Made by a program: the position numbers and the translations under genes | DNA from: Streptomyces spororaveus | GTDB taxonomy: Bacteria; Actinomycetota; Actinomycetes; Streptomycetales; Streptomycetaceae | Assembly (NCBI RefSeq): GCF_016755875.1 | Contig: NZ_BNED01000005.1 | Coordinates: 744,001 to 808,000 of the forward strand | Direction: 5' to 3' | Length of the DNA stretch: 64,000 nucleotides | In this document: positions 33,256 to 43,195 of the stretch, in pieces | Layout of the letters: each line of letters starts with the position of its first letter | How positions within the stretch are numbered: position 1 is the first letter of the stretch | Notes under the pieces: generated by a model | Databases searched by the model: none | The model's input: only the letters and a program-made list of their open reading frames with translations | Told to the model about the DNA's origin: nothing

Positions 33256-33471
33256 AACCATAACAAGGCCACCACCCAATGTCTACTCTGACCGACGTAG
33301 ATTTTTGTGCGTTCGACGGATAGGTAATCGGCCTCGAACGCCTACGGTGGTGGACGGGTAGGCCACACCGGGGCGGCGCCGGTGCGGGAGACGGCGCCGC
33401 CGGGCCGGATGGCCGGATCTGAGACGACTTCGTCATTGCGGACACCGGGGCAGGGGAACGAGGATCGGTGC
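33256..33471. promoter_or_regulatory. Divergent promoter region of the leader RNA and GlxA gene
   Basis: About 215 bases, AT-rich at 33256-33320 (ACGTAGATTTTTGTGC), with no gene. It probably drives both the leftward leader RNA and the rightward regulator gene. No exact consensus boxes were confirmed. Confidence 0.4.
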
Positions 33472-34452
33472 ATGCCCGCACCCCACCGCGTCGTCATCGT
33501 CGCCTTCCCCGGCGTGGAGCTCCTGGACATCACAGGACCCGCCGAGGTGTTCTCGGTCGCGTCCCGGGTCTCCGAGGGCGGCATCCCCGGCTACGCCGTT
33601 CAGGTCGCCACGGAGGACGGCGCTCCGGTGGCCACCTCCAGCGGCCTGCGGGTCCATTCCGACCTGCGGCTGGACGAGGTGACCGGCCGCGTCGACACCC
33701 TCCTGGTGTCCGGAGCGGTCGCCCACCCCGAAGGGGGTGGCGTCCAGGCCGTCGTCGATCCGGTGGTCACCGACTGGCTCCGTAAGGCGGCACCGCGGGC
33801 GGGGCGTACCGGATCGGTGTGTGCGGGAGCCCATCTGCTGGCCGCGGCCGGCCTGCTGGACGGCCGGACCGCCACCACCCACTGGCTCACGGCGGCGCAA
33901 CTGGCCGCCGCACATCCAGAGGTCGACGTGGACCCCGATCCGATCTTCATCCGCTCCGGTCGGGTGTGGACCTGCGCCGGGATCACCTCGGGCATGGACA
34001 TGGCGCTGGCGATGGTGGCCGAGGACCACGGCCAGGCCCTCGCGCTCGCCACCGCGCGCGTGATGGTCATGTACGTCCAACGCTCCGGCGGCCAGAGCCA
34101 GTTCAGCGTGCCCCTCTCCGTCCGGGCACCCGCTGACGACCGCATCGGCGAGCTCCGCCGGTGGATCACCGAACACCCCGACGCGGACCTCTCCGCCGAG
34201 TCTCTCGCCCAGCGCCTCAGCCTCAGCACGCGGCACTTCTCACGGCTCTTCGCGCAGCGCACCGGCACCACGCCCGCCGCCTACGTGGAGTCGGCCCGGC
34301 TGGAGGCCGCACGGCGCCTCCTCGAGGAGAGCGACGCCGGTCTGCCGCAGGTGGCCGCCGCCAGCGGCCTCCGCTCCTTGCAGACCCTCCACCGGTGCTT
34401 CCAACGGCACCTGGGGACAACCCCCGCCGAATACCGCCGCCGCTTCCGCTGA
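33472..34452 (+). CDS. GlxA-family regulator (DJ-1/PfpI plus AraC domains)
   Basis: 326 residues. ATG at 33472 with GAGG eight bases upstream. An N-terminal DJ-1/PfpI-like domain (about 5-170: VVIVAFPGVELLDITGPAEV, GRTGSVCAGAHLLAAAGLLD) is followed by an AraC-type double helix-turn-helix (about 225-325: LSLSTRHFSRLFAQRTGTTP, VAAASGLRSLQTLHRCFQRH). Such regulators often control detoxification or amine catabolism. The MBL gene 100 bases downstream on the same strand is a plausible target or co-operon gene. Confidence 0.93.
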   Translation: MPAPHRVVIVAFPGVELLDITGPAEVFSVASRVSEGGIPGYAVQVATEDGAPVATSSGLRVHSDLRLDEVTGRVDTLLVSGAVAHPEGGGVQAVVDPVVTDWLRKAAPRAGRTGSVCAGAHLLAAAGLLDGRTATTHWLTAAQLAAAHPEVDVDPDPIFIRSGRVWTCAGITSGMDMALAMVAEDHGQALALATARVMVMYVQRSGGQSQFSVPLSVRAPADDRIGELRRWITEHPDADLSAESLAQRLSLSTRHFSRLFAQRTGTTPAAYVESARLEAARRLLEESDAGLPQVAAASGLRSLQTLHRCFQRHLGTTPAEYRRRFR

Positions 34453-34553
34453 GAGCGGCCCGTCCCCTACCGCACACCCGCACCGCCCGCCCCTGCCTGC
34501 GGCCGGCGGAAGCCGAGGCATGCCCACGCCCGGCCCCTACACGAAAGGCCGTC

Positions 34554-35303
34554 ATGTCCGGCACGAAGATCATTCCGATTCCGGTGCTCGGCAAGCACGC
34601 CGTCAACGCCTACTTGCTGCTGGGCCGACGTCCCGTCCTCGTCGACGCCGGAACGCCGGGCAGCGGACGCCTCATCCACGACCGGATCGCCGCTCACGGA
34701 GTGGACCCCGCCGACCTCGCCCTGATCGTCATCACCCACGGCCACATCGACCACTTCGGCTCCGCAGCAGAACTGCAGCGCCTGACGGGCGCACCCGTCG
34801 CCGGGCACACCGCCGACCTCGAACCCTTCCGTACCGGCCGACCGCTGATGCCGTACCTTCCCACGGGACCCATGGGTCGTCTGATGAGCAGGAACAGGAA
34901 GCTCCACGTCGCGGCGGACCCGTTCGAACCCGAGATCCTGATCAGCGGCGAAACCGATCTGTCGGACTTCGGGCTGGCGGGACGGATCATGCCCACCCCG
35001 GGCCACACCGCAGGCTCCGTCTCCGTTCTCACCGATGACGGGAACCTCGTCGCCGGTGACCTCGTGGCCAACTCCTTCATGGGGCTCATCCCCGGCAAGC
35101 CGGCGAACCCGCCCTTCCATGACGACTCCCTGGGCAACCTCACGAGCCTGCGCGCCATGCTCGACCTCGGCCCCAGCCGCCTCCACGTCGGCCACGGCAC
35201 TCCGCTTGACCCCGATCGCGTACGCCGGTGGGCGCGGCGGGAGCAACGACGGCTGTCCCGCCTCGACTCCCGAGGGCGTCTCCGAAGCCGTACGAAGAGC
35301 TGA
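34554..35303 (+). CDS. MBL-fold metallo-hydrolase
   Basis: 249 residues. AAAGG precedes the ATG at 34554. Zinc motif T-H62-G-H64-I-D66-H67, then PTPGHTAGS, VAGDLVANS and HVGHGTPL supply the remaining ligands. It is closest in feel to glyoxalase II-like/hydroxyacylglutathione hydrolase relatives. With the GlxA regulator upstream, a detoxifying hydrolase is likely; the substrate is unknown. Confidence 0.9.
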   Translation: MSGTKIIPIPVLGKHAVNAYLLLGRRPVLVDAGTPGSGRLIHDRIAAHGVDPADLALIVITHGHIDHFGSAAELQRLTGAPVAGHTADLEPFRTGRPLMPYLPTGPMGRLMSRNRKLHVAADPFEPEILISGETDLSDFGLAGRIMPTPGHTAGSVSVLTDDGNLVAGDLVANSFMGLIPGKPANPPFHDDSLGNLTSLRAMLDLGPSRLHVGHGTPLDPDRVRRWARREQRRLSRLDSRGRLRSRTKS

Positions 35304-35401
35304 CACGGGCATGCTGCTGTCCCTCCCCAGGTGGTCCTCGCGGGAGTCGGCCTGGATCACCTTGACGTCCTTCGGGTACCACTCCCGGTAGGGGAATGCC
35401 G

Positions 35402-35437
35402 GTTCAGCGGGTGGTGCAGCGGGTGGTTCAGTGGGTG
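35402..35437. repeat. Three 12-bp tandem repeats at a gene end
   Basis: GTTCAGCGGGTG, GTGCAGCGGGTG and GTTCAGTGGGTG in direct succession. The third unit contains the stop codon of the glutamate-synthase-like gene, so the tail may have been shortened or lengthened by repeat slippage. Confidence 0.6.
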
Positions 35438-37011
35438 AAGAGGTCGGGGTCGGCCGCCTTCCAGTCGGCTGCCCAGCTTTCGGGCGGCGAAGCGATCAGT
35501 TCTCCGGGGGCGAGCCAGGCGTGCAGTTCGGCGTACGAGCGGACGGTGTGCGGGTCCACCCGCTGGAGCAGCATGTGGGGGCGCAGCCCGCGCGCGTCGT
35601 CGACGCCCATGGCTGCCATGATCTGCAGCGCGCTCTTGACGGTCGCCTCCTGGTAACGCCGTACGCGCTGCGCCTTGTCACCGACGTCCAGGGCCCGGGC
35701 GCGCCGCTCGTCCTGGGTGGCGACCCCGACGGGGCAGGTGTTGGTGTGGCAGCGCTGGGCCTGGATGCAGCCGATCGCGAACATCATGGCGCGGGCCGAG
35801 TTGGTGTAGTCGGCGCCTTGGACCAGGCGTTTGACGAGGTCGCTGCCGGTGGCGATCTTCCCGGAGGCTCCGATCCGGATGCGGTCGCGCAGCCCGGAGC
35901 CGACGAGGGCGTTGTGGACGGTCATCAGTCCGTCGCCGAGCGGCAGGCCGACGTGGTCGGCGAACTCCAGGGGTGCCGCGCCCGTTCCGCCCTCCGCCCC
36001 GTCGACGACGATGAAGTCAGGGGTGACGTCCGCGTCCCGCATGGCCTTGCACACGGCGAGGAACTCGCGGCGCGAGCCGACGCACAGCTTGAACCCCACG
36101 GGCTTGCCACCGGCGAGCTCCCGCATGCGGGCCAGGAAGTGCACCAGCTCGCGCGGGGTGGAGTACACGCGGTGGAACGGCGGCGAGACGACGGTCTCCC
36201 CCTGCGGCACCCCGCGCACCTGCGCGATCTCCGCGTTCACCTTGGCACCGGGCAGGACGCCGCCGATGCCCGGCTTGGCGCCCTGACTGATCTTCAGCGA
36301 CACGCATTTGACCTGTGGGTGCGCGGCCTTTTCGGCGAACTGCCGCTCGTCGAACCCCCCGTCGCCGGTACGGCACCCGAAGTATCCGGTTCCGATCTCC
36401 CATATGAGGTCCCCGCCGGGGCGCCGGTGGTACTCGGACACGCCGCCTTCGCCGGTGTCATGGGCGAAACCGCCCAGCTGTGCCCCGGTGTTGAGGGCGA
36501 GGACGGCGTTGGCGGACAGGGAGCCGAAGCTCATCGCCGAGACGTTGAGCAGGGACATGTCGTACGGCTCGGTGCAGTCGGGTCCGCCGACCCGGACCCG
36601 GGGCGGATCGGCCTGTACCGGGTGCGGGGCCATGGACGGCGTGAGGTATTCGCTGCCGGGCCGGAGAAGGTCGCGCTCGGTGCCGAATGCCTCCTCCGCG
36701 TCTGTGCCCTTGGCCCGCTCGTAGACGATGCTGCGGGTGTCACGGTCGAAGGGGCTGCCGTCGATGTTCCGTTCGATGAAGTACTGCTGGATCTCCGGCC
36801 GCAGCGCCTCCAGCGCGAACCGGAGATGACCGAGAAGGGGGTAGTTCCGCAGGACGGAATGCCTGCGTTGCAGCAGGTCGTACGAGGCCACCAGGGCGAG
36901 CAGCAGCGACGGAGCGGCCACGGCCCACCACCAGGGCGAGAGGAGGGCGGCGCCGACCGCGGCGAGCGCCGCTGCGGCGCCGGGCAGGATCAGGGTGAGT
37001 GTCTTCAGCAC
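35428..37011 (-). CDS. FMN-binding glutamate-synthase family protein
   Basis: 527 residues from a GTG at 37011, placed so that the protein begins with its membrane helices (about 3-45). The remainder is a GltB-like FMN TIM barrel: LNVSAMSFGSLSANAVLALN, SLKISQGAKPGIGGVLPG, VVDGAEGGTGAAPLEFADHV and the Fe-S cysteines CIQAQRCHTNTCPVGVATQ. Stand-alone membrane-anchored members are not proven glutamate synthases. Sequence directly upstream is a broken mycothione reductase gene, and the ribosome site is poor, so the start could differ. Confidence 0.88.
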   Translation of the reverse strand: MLKTLTLILPGAAAALAAVGAALLSPWWWAVAAPSLLLALVASYDLLQRRHSVLRNYPLLGHLRFALEALRPEIQQYFIERNIDGSPFDRDTRSIVYERAKGTDAEEAFGTERDLLRPGSEYLTPSMAPHPVQADPPRVRVGGPDCTEPYDMSLLNVSAMSFGSLSANAVLALNTGAQLGGFAHDTGEGGVSEYHRRPGGDLIWEIGTGYFGCRTGDGGFDERQFAEKAAHPQVKCVSLKISQGAKPGIGGVLPGAKVNAEIAQVRGVPQGETVVSPPFHRVYSTPRELVHFLARMRELAGGKPVGFKLCVGSRREFLAVCKAMRDADVTPDFIVVDGAEGGTGAAPLEFADHVGLPLGDGLMTVHNALVGSGLRDRIRIGASGKIATGSDLVKRLVQGADYTNSARAMMFAIGCIQAQRCHTNTCPVGVATQDERRARALDVGDKAQRVRRYQEATVKSALQIMAAMGVDDARGLRPHMLLQRVDPHTVRSYAELHAWLAPGELIASPPESWAADWKAADPDLFTH

Positions 37012-37407
37012 GCCCCGCTTGTGTCCCGAAGACCGCGCGCCAAGCACTCGGGGCGGCCCGCGCGTGCCGGGCGTGGAGCCCTCTGTCACGACAGTCCTGG
37101 TCGGCGGCACCGACCGAGGCGATCCGGCGAACGCGTCGGCCAGTTCTGCGGCGATGCAGTCGCCGCCGAGGCGCATCACGGTGTCGGACGTCTCGTACGG
37201 CGGCGTCCACGTCGTACGCGCCCGCTTCGCGGACGGTGCGGGCGAGGCGCGCGGTGCAGGCGGGCATCTTGCTCGCAATGGATCCGGCGTTCAGGCAGGT
37301 TCCTCGGAACCGGCGCTCCCCGACTGTGGCCACGTCCAGATTGCGAACGAGTCGACGAGGGCGTTGCCGGATCCCGCACCGATGACGACAAGGTCGTGAT
37401 GACGCAT
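37012..37407 (-). pseudogene. Broken mycothione reductase N-terminal region
   Basis: From the ATG at 37407 the frame reads MRHHDLVVIGAGSGN, the FAD site of mycothione reductase. Another frame then gives ERRFRGTCLNAGSIASKM and LARTVREAGAYDVDAAVRDV, and a third gives DTVMRLGGDCIAAELADAFA. The redox motif normally G-T-C-L-N-x-G-C here has Ser for the second Cys, so the gene lost function even apart from two frameshifts. All downstream domains are missing. Confidence 0.75.
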
Positions 37408-37471
37408 CCGGCCGGCCAGGCACACCCCGCCGGCATTTCGCCAGTGAGCGTGGGACCGGTTCAGGCTGACG

Positions 37472-37723
37472 TCAGCGGTCCTCGGAGGTCTCCTGCGGCT
37501 CGTCATCGGGGTGGATCTGCTCCTCCCGGCCGATGCCCGGACGGTGGCGCTTGGCACGGTGGCTCCCGCCGGCATCCGTATCCGAGTCGTCGTCCGCCAG
37601 GCCCGAGCGCTGGACGACGGCGTCGTCCGCCTGCTGCCGGGCCTCGCGGTCACCGCTCTCGCCCACGGCCTCGGACGGCGTGGTCCGCCGCGCGTGCTGC
37701 CTGGACGTTTCGTGGTCTGTCAC
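37472..37723 (-). CDS. Small acidic hydrophilic protein
   Basis: 83 residues. The GTG at 37723 has GGGAGG five bases upstream, the best reason to accept it. Composition is Asp, Glu, Arg, Gln and Ser rich with no hydrophobic segment, probably disordered. No family recognised. It lies between two broken genes. Confidence 0.6.
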   Translation of the reverse strand: MTDHETSRQHARRTTPSEAVGESGDREARQQADDAVVQRSGLADDDSDTDAGGSHRAKRHRPGIGREEQIHPDDEPQETSEDR

Positions 37724-37744
37724 CGTGTCCTCCCTCGGTGGTGC

Positions 37745-38440
37745 CTACGTACCGCGGCTACCCCGCCCCCTCACCCGTAGTCCCCCGTAGTCCTGGGAGG
37801 CTCGCCCCGCGGGTCGGTTGACCGGACGGCCGACCAGGCTGGGAGTGCCCCCGGCAGCTCTCTCGACGGCCTCAGGGTGGGCGCCGCGCGCAGTTGCATC
37901 GCGTCGAACGAGTCGTCGCCGCCCCCGAAGCGCTGGTTCCAGAAGTCCGGACCGGCATCCAGAAGGTAGGAGCGCAGGACCCTTGTGCCGGAACGAGCGG
38001 CCGTCGTCGAAGCCGAAGGTGTAGACGCGGGCGATGGGCCGTCGAAGGTCACGTCCTGGACGATGACCGGGATGTCGTCGACCCCGTACGTCCTGGGCAG
38101 GGGCAGGGCCGCCCACTCCGTGTCTCCGTGTCGTCCAGGAGGAACAGGCCCGCAAGGCCGCGCCGGGCGTGCGTCTGGTCGCACCGAGCGGGTGCGGGTG
38201 GTACCAGAGGGTCGCGGCCGGCTGCGCGATCGTCCACTCTGAGGCCCAGCTATCGCCCGTCGGCACCATCTGGTGCGGGCCGCCGTCCATCGCGGCGGGC
38301 AGGTGCATGCCGTGCCAGTGAAGGGTGGATTCCTCCGGCAAGGTGTTGGCCACCCGCACCCGGGTCTTCTCGCCCTTCGCCGCGCGGAGGGCGGGGCCGA
38401 GGTGGCTGCCGTTGAAACCCCAGGTGGGGGGCTCCCGATT
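37745..38440 (-). pseudogene. Decayed multicopper oxidase
   Basis: The type-3 copper motif VANTLPEESTLHWHGMHLPA and AATLWYHPHPLGATRR are intact in one frame. PLPRTYGVDDIPVIVQDVTF is in a second, and LLDAGPDFWNQRFGGGDDSF further along in that second frame. The set runs in the order of a bilirubin-oxidase/CotA-like enzyme but with several frameshifts; the signal peptide and the C-terminal cupredoxin domain with the last copper ligands are missing. Confidence 0.8.
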
Positions 38441-38792
38441 TTAGACATGCCCATGACGCTACGGACGGCGCTCGCGCCCCACACCGGGGACCGACCCCGG
38501 GCCGACCCCCACACCGCCCCGAGTCGGTTCAGGGGCGCGGGCCCGGATGCAGGCCCGGTACTCAACTTTCGAGGCCCACCCAGCCGAGCAGGAGTACCGC
38601 GACCGGACGGCCCAGCCCGGTCGCCGGGGTGACGGCGGCGTCCTAGCGTGGAGGAGTTCGGGCCTGCCCCGCGGTCCGAGGCCTGCGTCGTCTGCCCCGT
38701 CATCGCGTGCCGCGGCACGGCTCGATCCCGAGGCCGGCCGCACCGCCGCACACACATCACCGGTGGTCGTGCCGCTGGTGGGACGGAGACAG
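38441..38792. promoter_or_regulatory. Upstream region of the arylsulfatase gene
   Basis: About 350 bases. The left part may still hold worn multicopper-oxidase sequence. No credible gene. It should carry the arylsulfatase promoter; no boxes were recognised. Confidence 0.35.
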
Positions 38793-41153
38793 ATGGCGCA
38801 GTCGTCGTGGCGTGAGTACCGGCCCGGGCAGCGGTTCCCGGGGGTGATCGGCCGCACGGCCGAGGAGTCGACTCCGGCCTGGCCACAGCCGGTGCGCGCG
38901 GTTCCGGGTGCGCCGAACGTGCTGTTCATCGTGTTCGACGACGTCGGATTCGGACAGTTCGGCTGCTACGGAAGCCCGATCGAGACGCCGCATCTGGACG
39001 CACTGGCCGCGGGCGGGCTGCTGTACAGAAACATGCACACCACCGCGCTGTGCTCGCCGTCGCGCTCCTGCATCATCACGGGCCGTAACCACCACGCGAA
39101 CGGCATGGCGGCGATCACGGAGCTGGCCACCGGCTATCCGGGTTACGACGGGCAGATCCCGTTCGAGAACGGGTTCCTGTCGGAGATGCTGCTGCAGCAC
39201 GGCTACAACACGTACATGGTCGGCAAGTGGCACCTGATGCCCTCGGAGCAGGAGTCGGCGGCCGGGCCGTACGACCGGTGGCCGCTGGGGCGGGGCTTCG
39301 AGCGGTTCTACGGATTCCTGGGCGGGGACACGAGCCAGTGGTATCCGGAACTGGTGTACGACAACCACCAGGTCGAGCCTCCGGCCTCGCCGGAGGAGGG
39401 CTACCACCTGACGGAAGACCTGGTGGACCGGGCGGTCTCGTTCATCGCCGACGCCAAGCAGGTCGCCCCGGACAAGCCGTTCTTCATGAACCTTTGCCCG
39501 GGTGCCGCGCATGCCCCGCACCATGTGCCGAAGGAGTGGGCCGACCGCTACCGGGGTCGGTTCGACGACGGCTGGGAGGCCTACCGCGAGCGGACCTTCG
39601 CCCGGCAGAAGCAGCTCGGTGTGGTGCCCGCCGACGCGCAGTTGTCCCCGCACGATCCGGACGTGCCGCCGTGGGAGTCGCTGACGGCGGACGCGCGGCG
39701 CGTGGCCGCGCGGATGATGGAGGTCTACGCGGGATTCCTCTCCCACACCGACCACCACCTCGGCCGGCTGATGGACTTCCTGAAGGAGACCGGCGAGTTC
39801 GACAACACGCTGATCATGGTGGTCTCCGACAACGGGGCGAGTGCCGAGGGCGGGGCGACCGGCACCACCAACGAGCTGCAGTTCTTCAACAACGCGCCCG
39901 AGACGCTGGAGGAGAGCCTGGCGCGGATCGACGAGATCGGCGGCCCGACCACCTTCAACCACTACCCGTGGGGCTGGACCTCCGCGGGCAACACCCCGTT
40001 CCGGCGGTGGAAGCGGGAGACCTACCGCGGCGGCGTCAGCGACCCCTTCCTCGTCCACTGGCCCAGCGGCATCAAGGCCCGGGGCGAGGTCCGCGGCCAG
40101 TTCGCGCACATCATCGACATGGTCCCCACCGTCCTGGACGTGCTCGGCATCGAGGCACCGGCCACCATCCGCGGTGTCACCCAGTCGCCCCTGCACGGGG
40201 TCAGCTTCGCCCACACCTTCGACGACGACGGCGCCGCGAGCCGTCACCTCACCCAGTACTACGAGATGTTCGGACACCGGGCGATCGACCACGACGGATG
40301 GCGGGCGGTCTGCCCCTGGCCCGGCCCCTCCTTCACCGAGGCCGGGCGGCCTTTCGGCACCCCGATCACCATGGCCGACCTCGACGACCTCGATGCCCAT
40401 CACTGGGAGCTCTACCGCATCGACGAGGACGTCGCCGAGACCCGGAACCTCGCTCAGGAAAACCGCGCCAAACTCATCGAAATGATCTCCCTGTGGTACA
40501 TGGAGGCCGGCAAGTACAACGTGATGCCGATCGACGGGAGCGCCTTCGAGCGCATGATGCAGGAACGCCCCCAGATCACCCGGACCCGCACCAGCTACAC
40601 CCTCCGCCCCCACACCCAGGTCGTCCCCGCCGCGGTCGCCCCCAGGGTCCTCAACCGCCCGCACAGCGTCACCGCCGACGTCGAGATCCCACCCGCCGGC
40701 GCGGAAGGCGTCCTGCTCAGCCAGGGCACCAACGCCGGCGGCTGGTCCTTCTACATCAAGGACGGCCACCTGCACTACGCCCACAACTACGTCCAGCGGA
40801 CCCTGCACCACGTGGCATCCGGCGAGAGCGTGCCCGCAGGACGCCACACGCTCCGCTTCGAGTTCGAGCCCACCGGCGCCCCGGACATCGCCCACGGCAA
40901 GGGCGCGCCCGGCCGGGCCCAGCTGTACATCGACGGCCGCCTCGTCGGCCACACCGAGATGCCGGTCACCACGCCGATCGCCTTCAACCCGGGTGGCATG
41001 GCCTGCGGCGCCAACCCCGGATCGGCCGTCACCCCCGACTACCGGGCACCGTTCCGCTTCACCGGCACCCTGCACAGCGTCACCGTCGACCTGTCCGGCG
41101 ACCTGATCGTCGACGCCGAGAGCGAGATCCGCATGTACATGGCCCGCCAATAG
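38793..41153 (+). CDS. Arylsulfatase (type I, formylglycine)
   Basis: 786 residues. ATG at 38793 with GGACGGAGA upstream. The sulfatase active site C87-S-P-S-R91 (TALCSPSRSCIITGR) is intact and would be converted to formylglycine; metal ligands include Asp49/Asp50 (FIVFDDVGFGQFGCYG) and SDNGASAEGG. The C-terminal quarter (about 620-780) is a jelly-roll/LamG-like domain (GGWSFYIKDGHLHYAHNYVQ). No signal peptide is evident, so it is probably cytoplasmic. It frees sulfate from aryl or alkyl sulfate esters. Together with the sulfonate and TauD genes at 51-59 kb it adds a sulfur-scavenging theme. Confidence 0.94.
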   Translation: MAQSSWREYRPGQRFPGVIGRTAEESTPAWPQPVRAVPGAPNVLFIVFDDVGFGQFGCYGSPIETPHLDALAAGGLLYRNMHTTALCSPSRSCIITGRNHHANGMAAITELATGYPGYDGQIPFENGFLSEMLLQHGYNTYMVGKWHLMPSEQESAAGPYDRWPLGRGFERFYGFLGGDTSQWYPELVYDNHQVEPPASPEEGYHLTEDLVDRAVSFIADAKQVAPDKPFFMNLCPGAAHAPHHVPKEWADRYRGRFDDGWEAYRERTFARQKQLGVVPADAQLSPHDPDVPPWESLTADARRVAARMMEVYAGFLSHTDHHLGRLMDFLKETGEFDNTLIMVVSDNGASAEGGATGTTNELQFFNNAPETLEESLARIDEIGGPTTFNHYPWGWTSAGNTPFRRWKRETYRGGVSDPFLVHWPSGIKARGEVRGQFAHIIDMVPTVLDVLGIEAPATIRGVTQSPLHGVSFAHTFDDDGAASRHLTQYYEMFGHRAIDHDGWRAVCPWPGPSFTEAGRPFGTPITMADLDDLDAHHWELYRIDEDVAETRNLAQENRAKLIEMISLWYMEAGKYNVMPIDGSAFERMMQERPQITRTRTSYTLRPHTQVVPAAVAPRVLNRPHSVTADVEIPPAGAEGVLLSQGTNAGGWSFYIKDGHLHYAHNYVQRTLHHVASGESVPAGRHTLRFEFEPTGAPDIAHGKGAPGRAQLYIDGRLVGHTEMPVTTPIAFNPGGMACGANPGSAVTPDYRAPFRFTGTLHSVTVDLSGDLIVDAESEIRMYMARQ

Positions 41154-41160
41154 GCGGGCC
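41141..41160 (+). terminator. Hairpin spanning the arylsulfatase stop codon
   Basis: GGCCCGCC (41141-41148), loop AATA, GGCGGGCC (41153-41160). The TAG stop lies in the loop and stem. Confidence 0.6.
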
Positions 41161-41208
41161 GTACTGTGGCCCCCCCTTTCGGCTACCGGTGCATTCATCA
41201 GACGGCTG

Positions 41209-41301
41209 TTAGGCGCGCTCGGTGTCCTCCGCGGGGATCTGGTAGACGCCGAATCCGAGGAGCGGCATCCGGGCGCCGTTGTTGAGGGTGACGGTCTGCA
41301 T
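41209..41301 (-). pseudogene. N-terminal fragment of an aldo/keto reductase
   Basis: Thirty codons reading [20 protein letters not shown] up to EDTERA, then TAA. This is the N-terminus of a 2,5-diketogluconate-reductase-like AKR; the remaining 240 residues are gone. It is distinct from the intact AKR at 41689-42666. Confidence 0.75.
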
Positions 41302-41340
41302 GAGCGCGATGTCCTTCGCTGTGCGGGTGGGAGCGGGTGG

Positions 41341-41642
41341 TCAGGGGCTGACGAGGGCCTTGAGGACCCGGCGGTCGGCCATGTCCCGGTAGGCGGCCGG
41401 CGTCCGGTCGAGGGTGAACGTGCGGTCGAAGACGCGGCCGGGCGTGATGGTGCCGTCCAGGGCGTCGGGGCCGGTCCGCAGTCCGGTCACGTCCGCGCCG
41501 GTCTCCTCGACGACGCCGAGGAACTCGTGTCCCATGGGGCGGCCGACGTGTGCACCACCGCGTCGGCCGGATCGAGGATCTTCGGGTCGGGCCGGTCCTC
41601 GACGCGAACGTCGCCGGCTCCGTACATCACTGCTGCACGCAT
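41341..41642 (-). pseudogene. Internally deleted zinc alcohol dehydrogenase
   Basis: From the ATG at 41642: MRAAVMYGAGDVRVEDRPDP then DPADAVVHT, the N-terminus of a zinc-dependent alcohol dehydrogenase. A frame change loses the Cys/Ser-Asp zinc segment. MGHEFLGVVEETGADVTGLR follows, and jumps directly to the C-terminus FTLDRTPAAYRDMADRRVLK ALVSP. About 250 residues with the whole NAD-binding domain are deleted. Confidence 0.78.
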
Positions 41643-41688
41643 GCGGGGTACTGCTCCCAACGGGGGTCGTGCCGGGCGGTGCGGGTGA

Positions 41689-43060
<1,372 letters not shown>

Positions 43061-43165
43061 ATGGCTGTGCGCTCCCGTCGTGCCGGGATGGCCGTGGGGC
43101 AGTCCTTGCGGGTGACCGGCGTACGACGGGCTCGGACCGCTTCCGGGCTCCGCGACCGCCGCTGA
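43061..43165 (+). CDS. Small Arg-rich ORF, possible leader peptide
   Basis: 34 codons with an excellent GAAGGAG seven bases before the ATG. The product starts MAVRSRRAGMAVGQSLRVTG and is very basic. Its stop lies 30 bases before the AA10-like gene, whose own ribosome site is GAGAAGGA. It may be an upstream leader of that gene. No family recognised. Confidence 0.4.
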   Translation: MAVRSRRAGMAVGQSLRVTGVRRARTASGLRDRR

Positions 43166-43195
43166 TCTCCTTCGGATCCGGATGAGAAGGACTTC

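Noticed and set aside
35431..37821. 796-codon plus-strand frame
   Set aside because: Antisense of the glutamate-synthase-like gene and the mycothione reductase remnant.
38757..41198. 813-codon minus-strand frame
   Set aside because: Antisense of the arylsulfatase gene, whose active-site motif and codon bias are clear.
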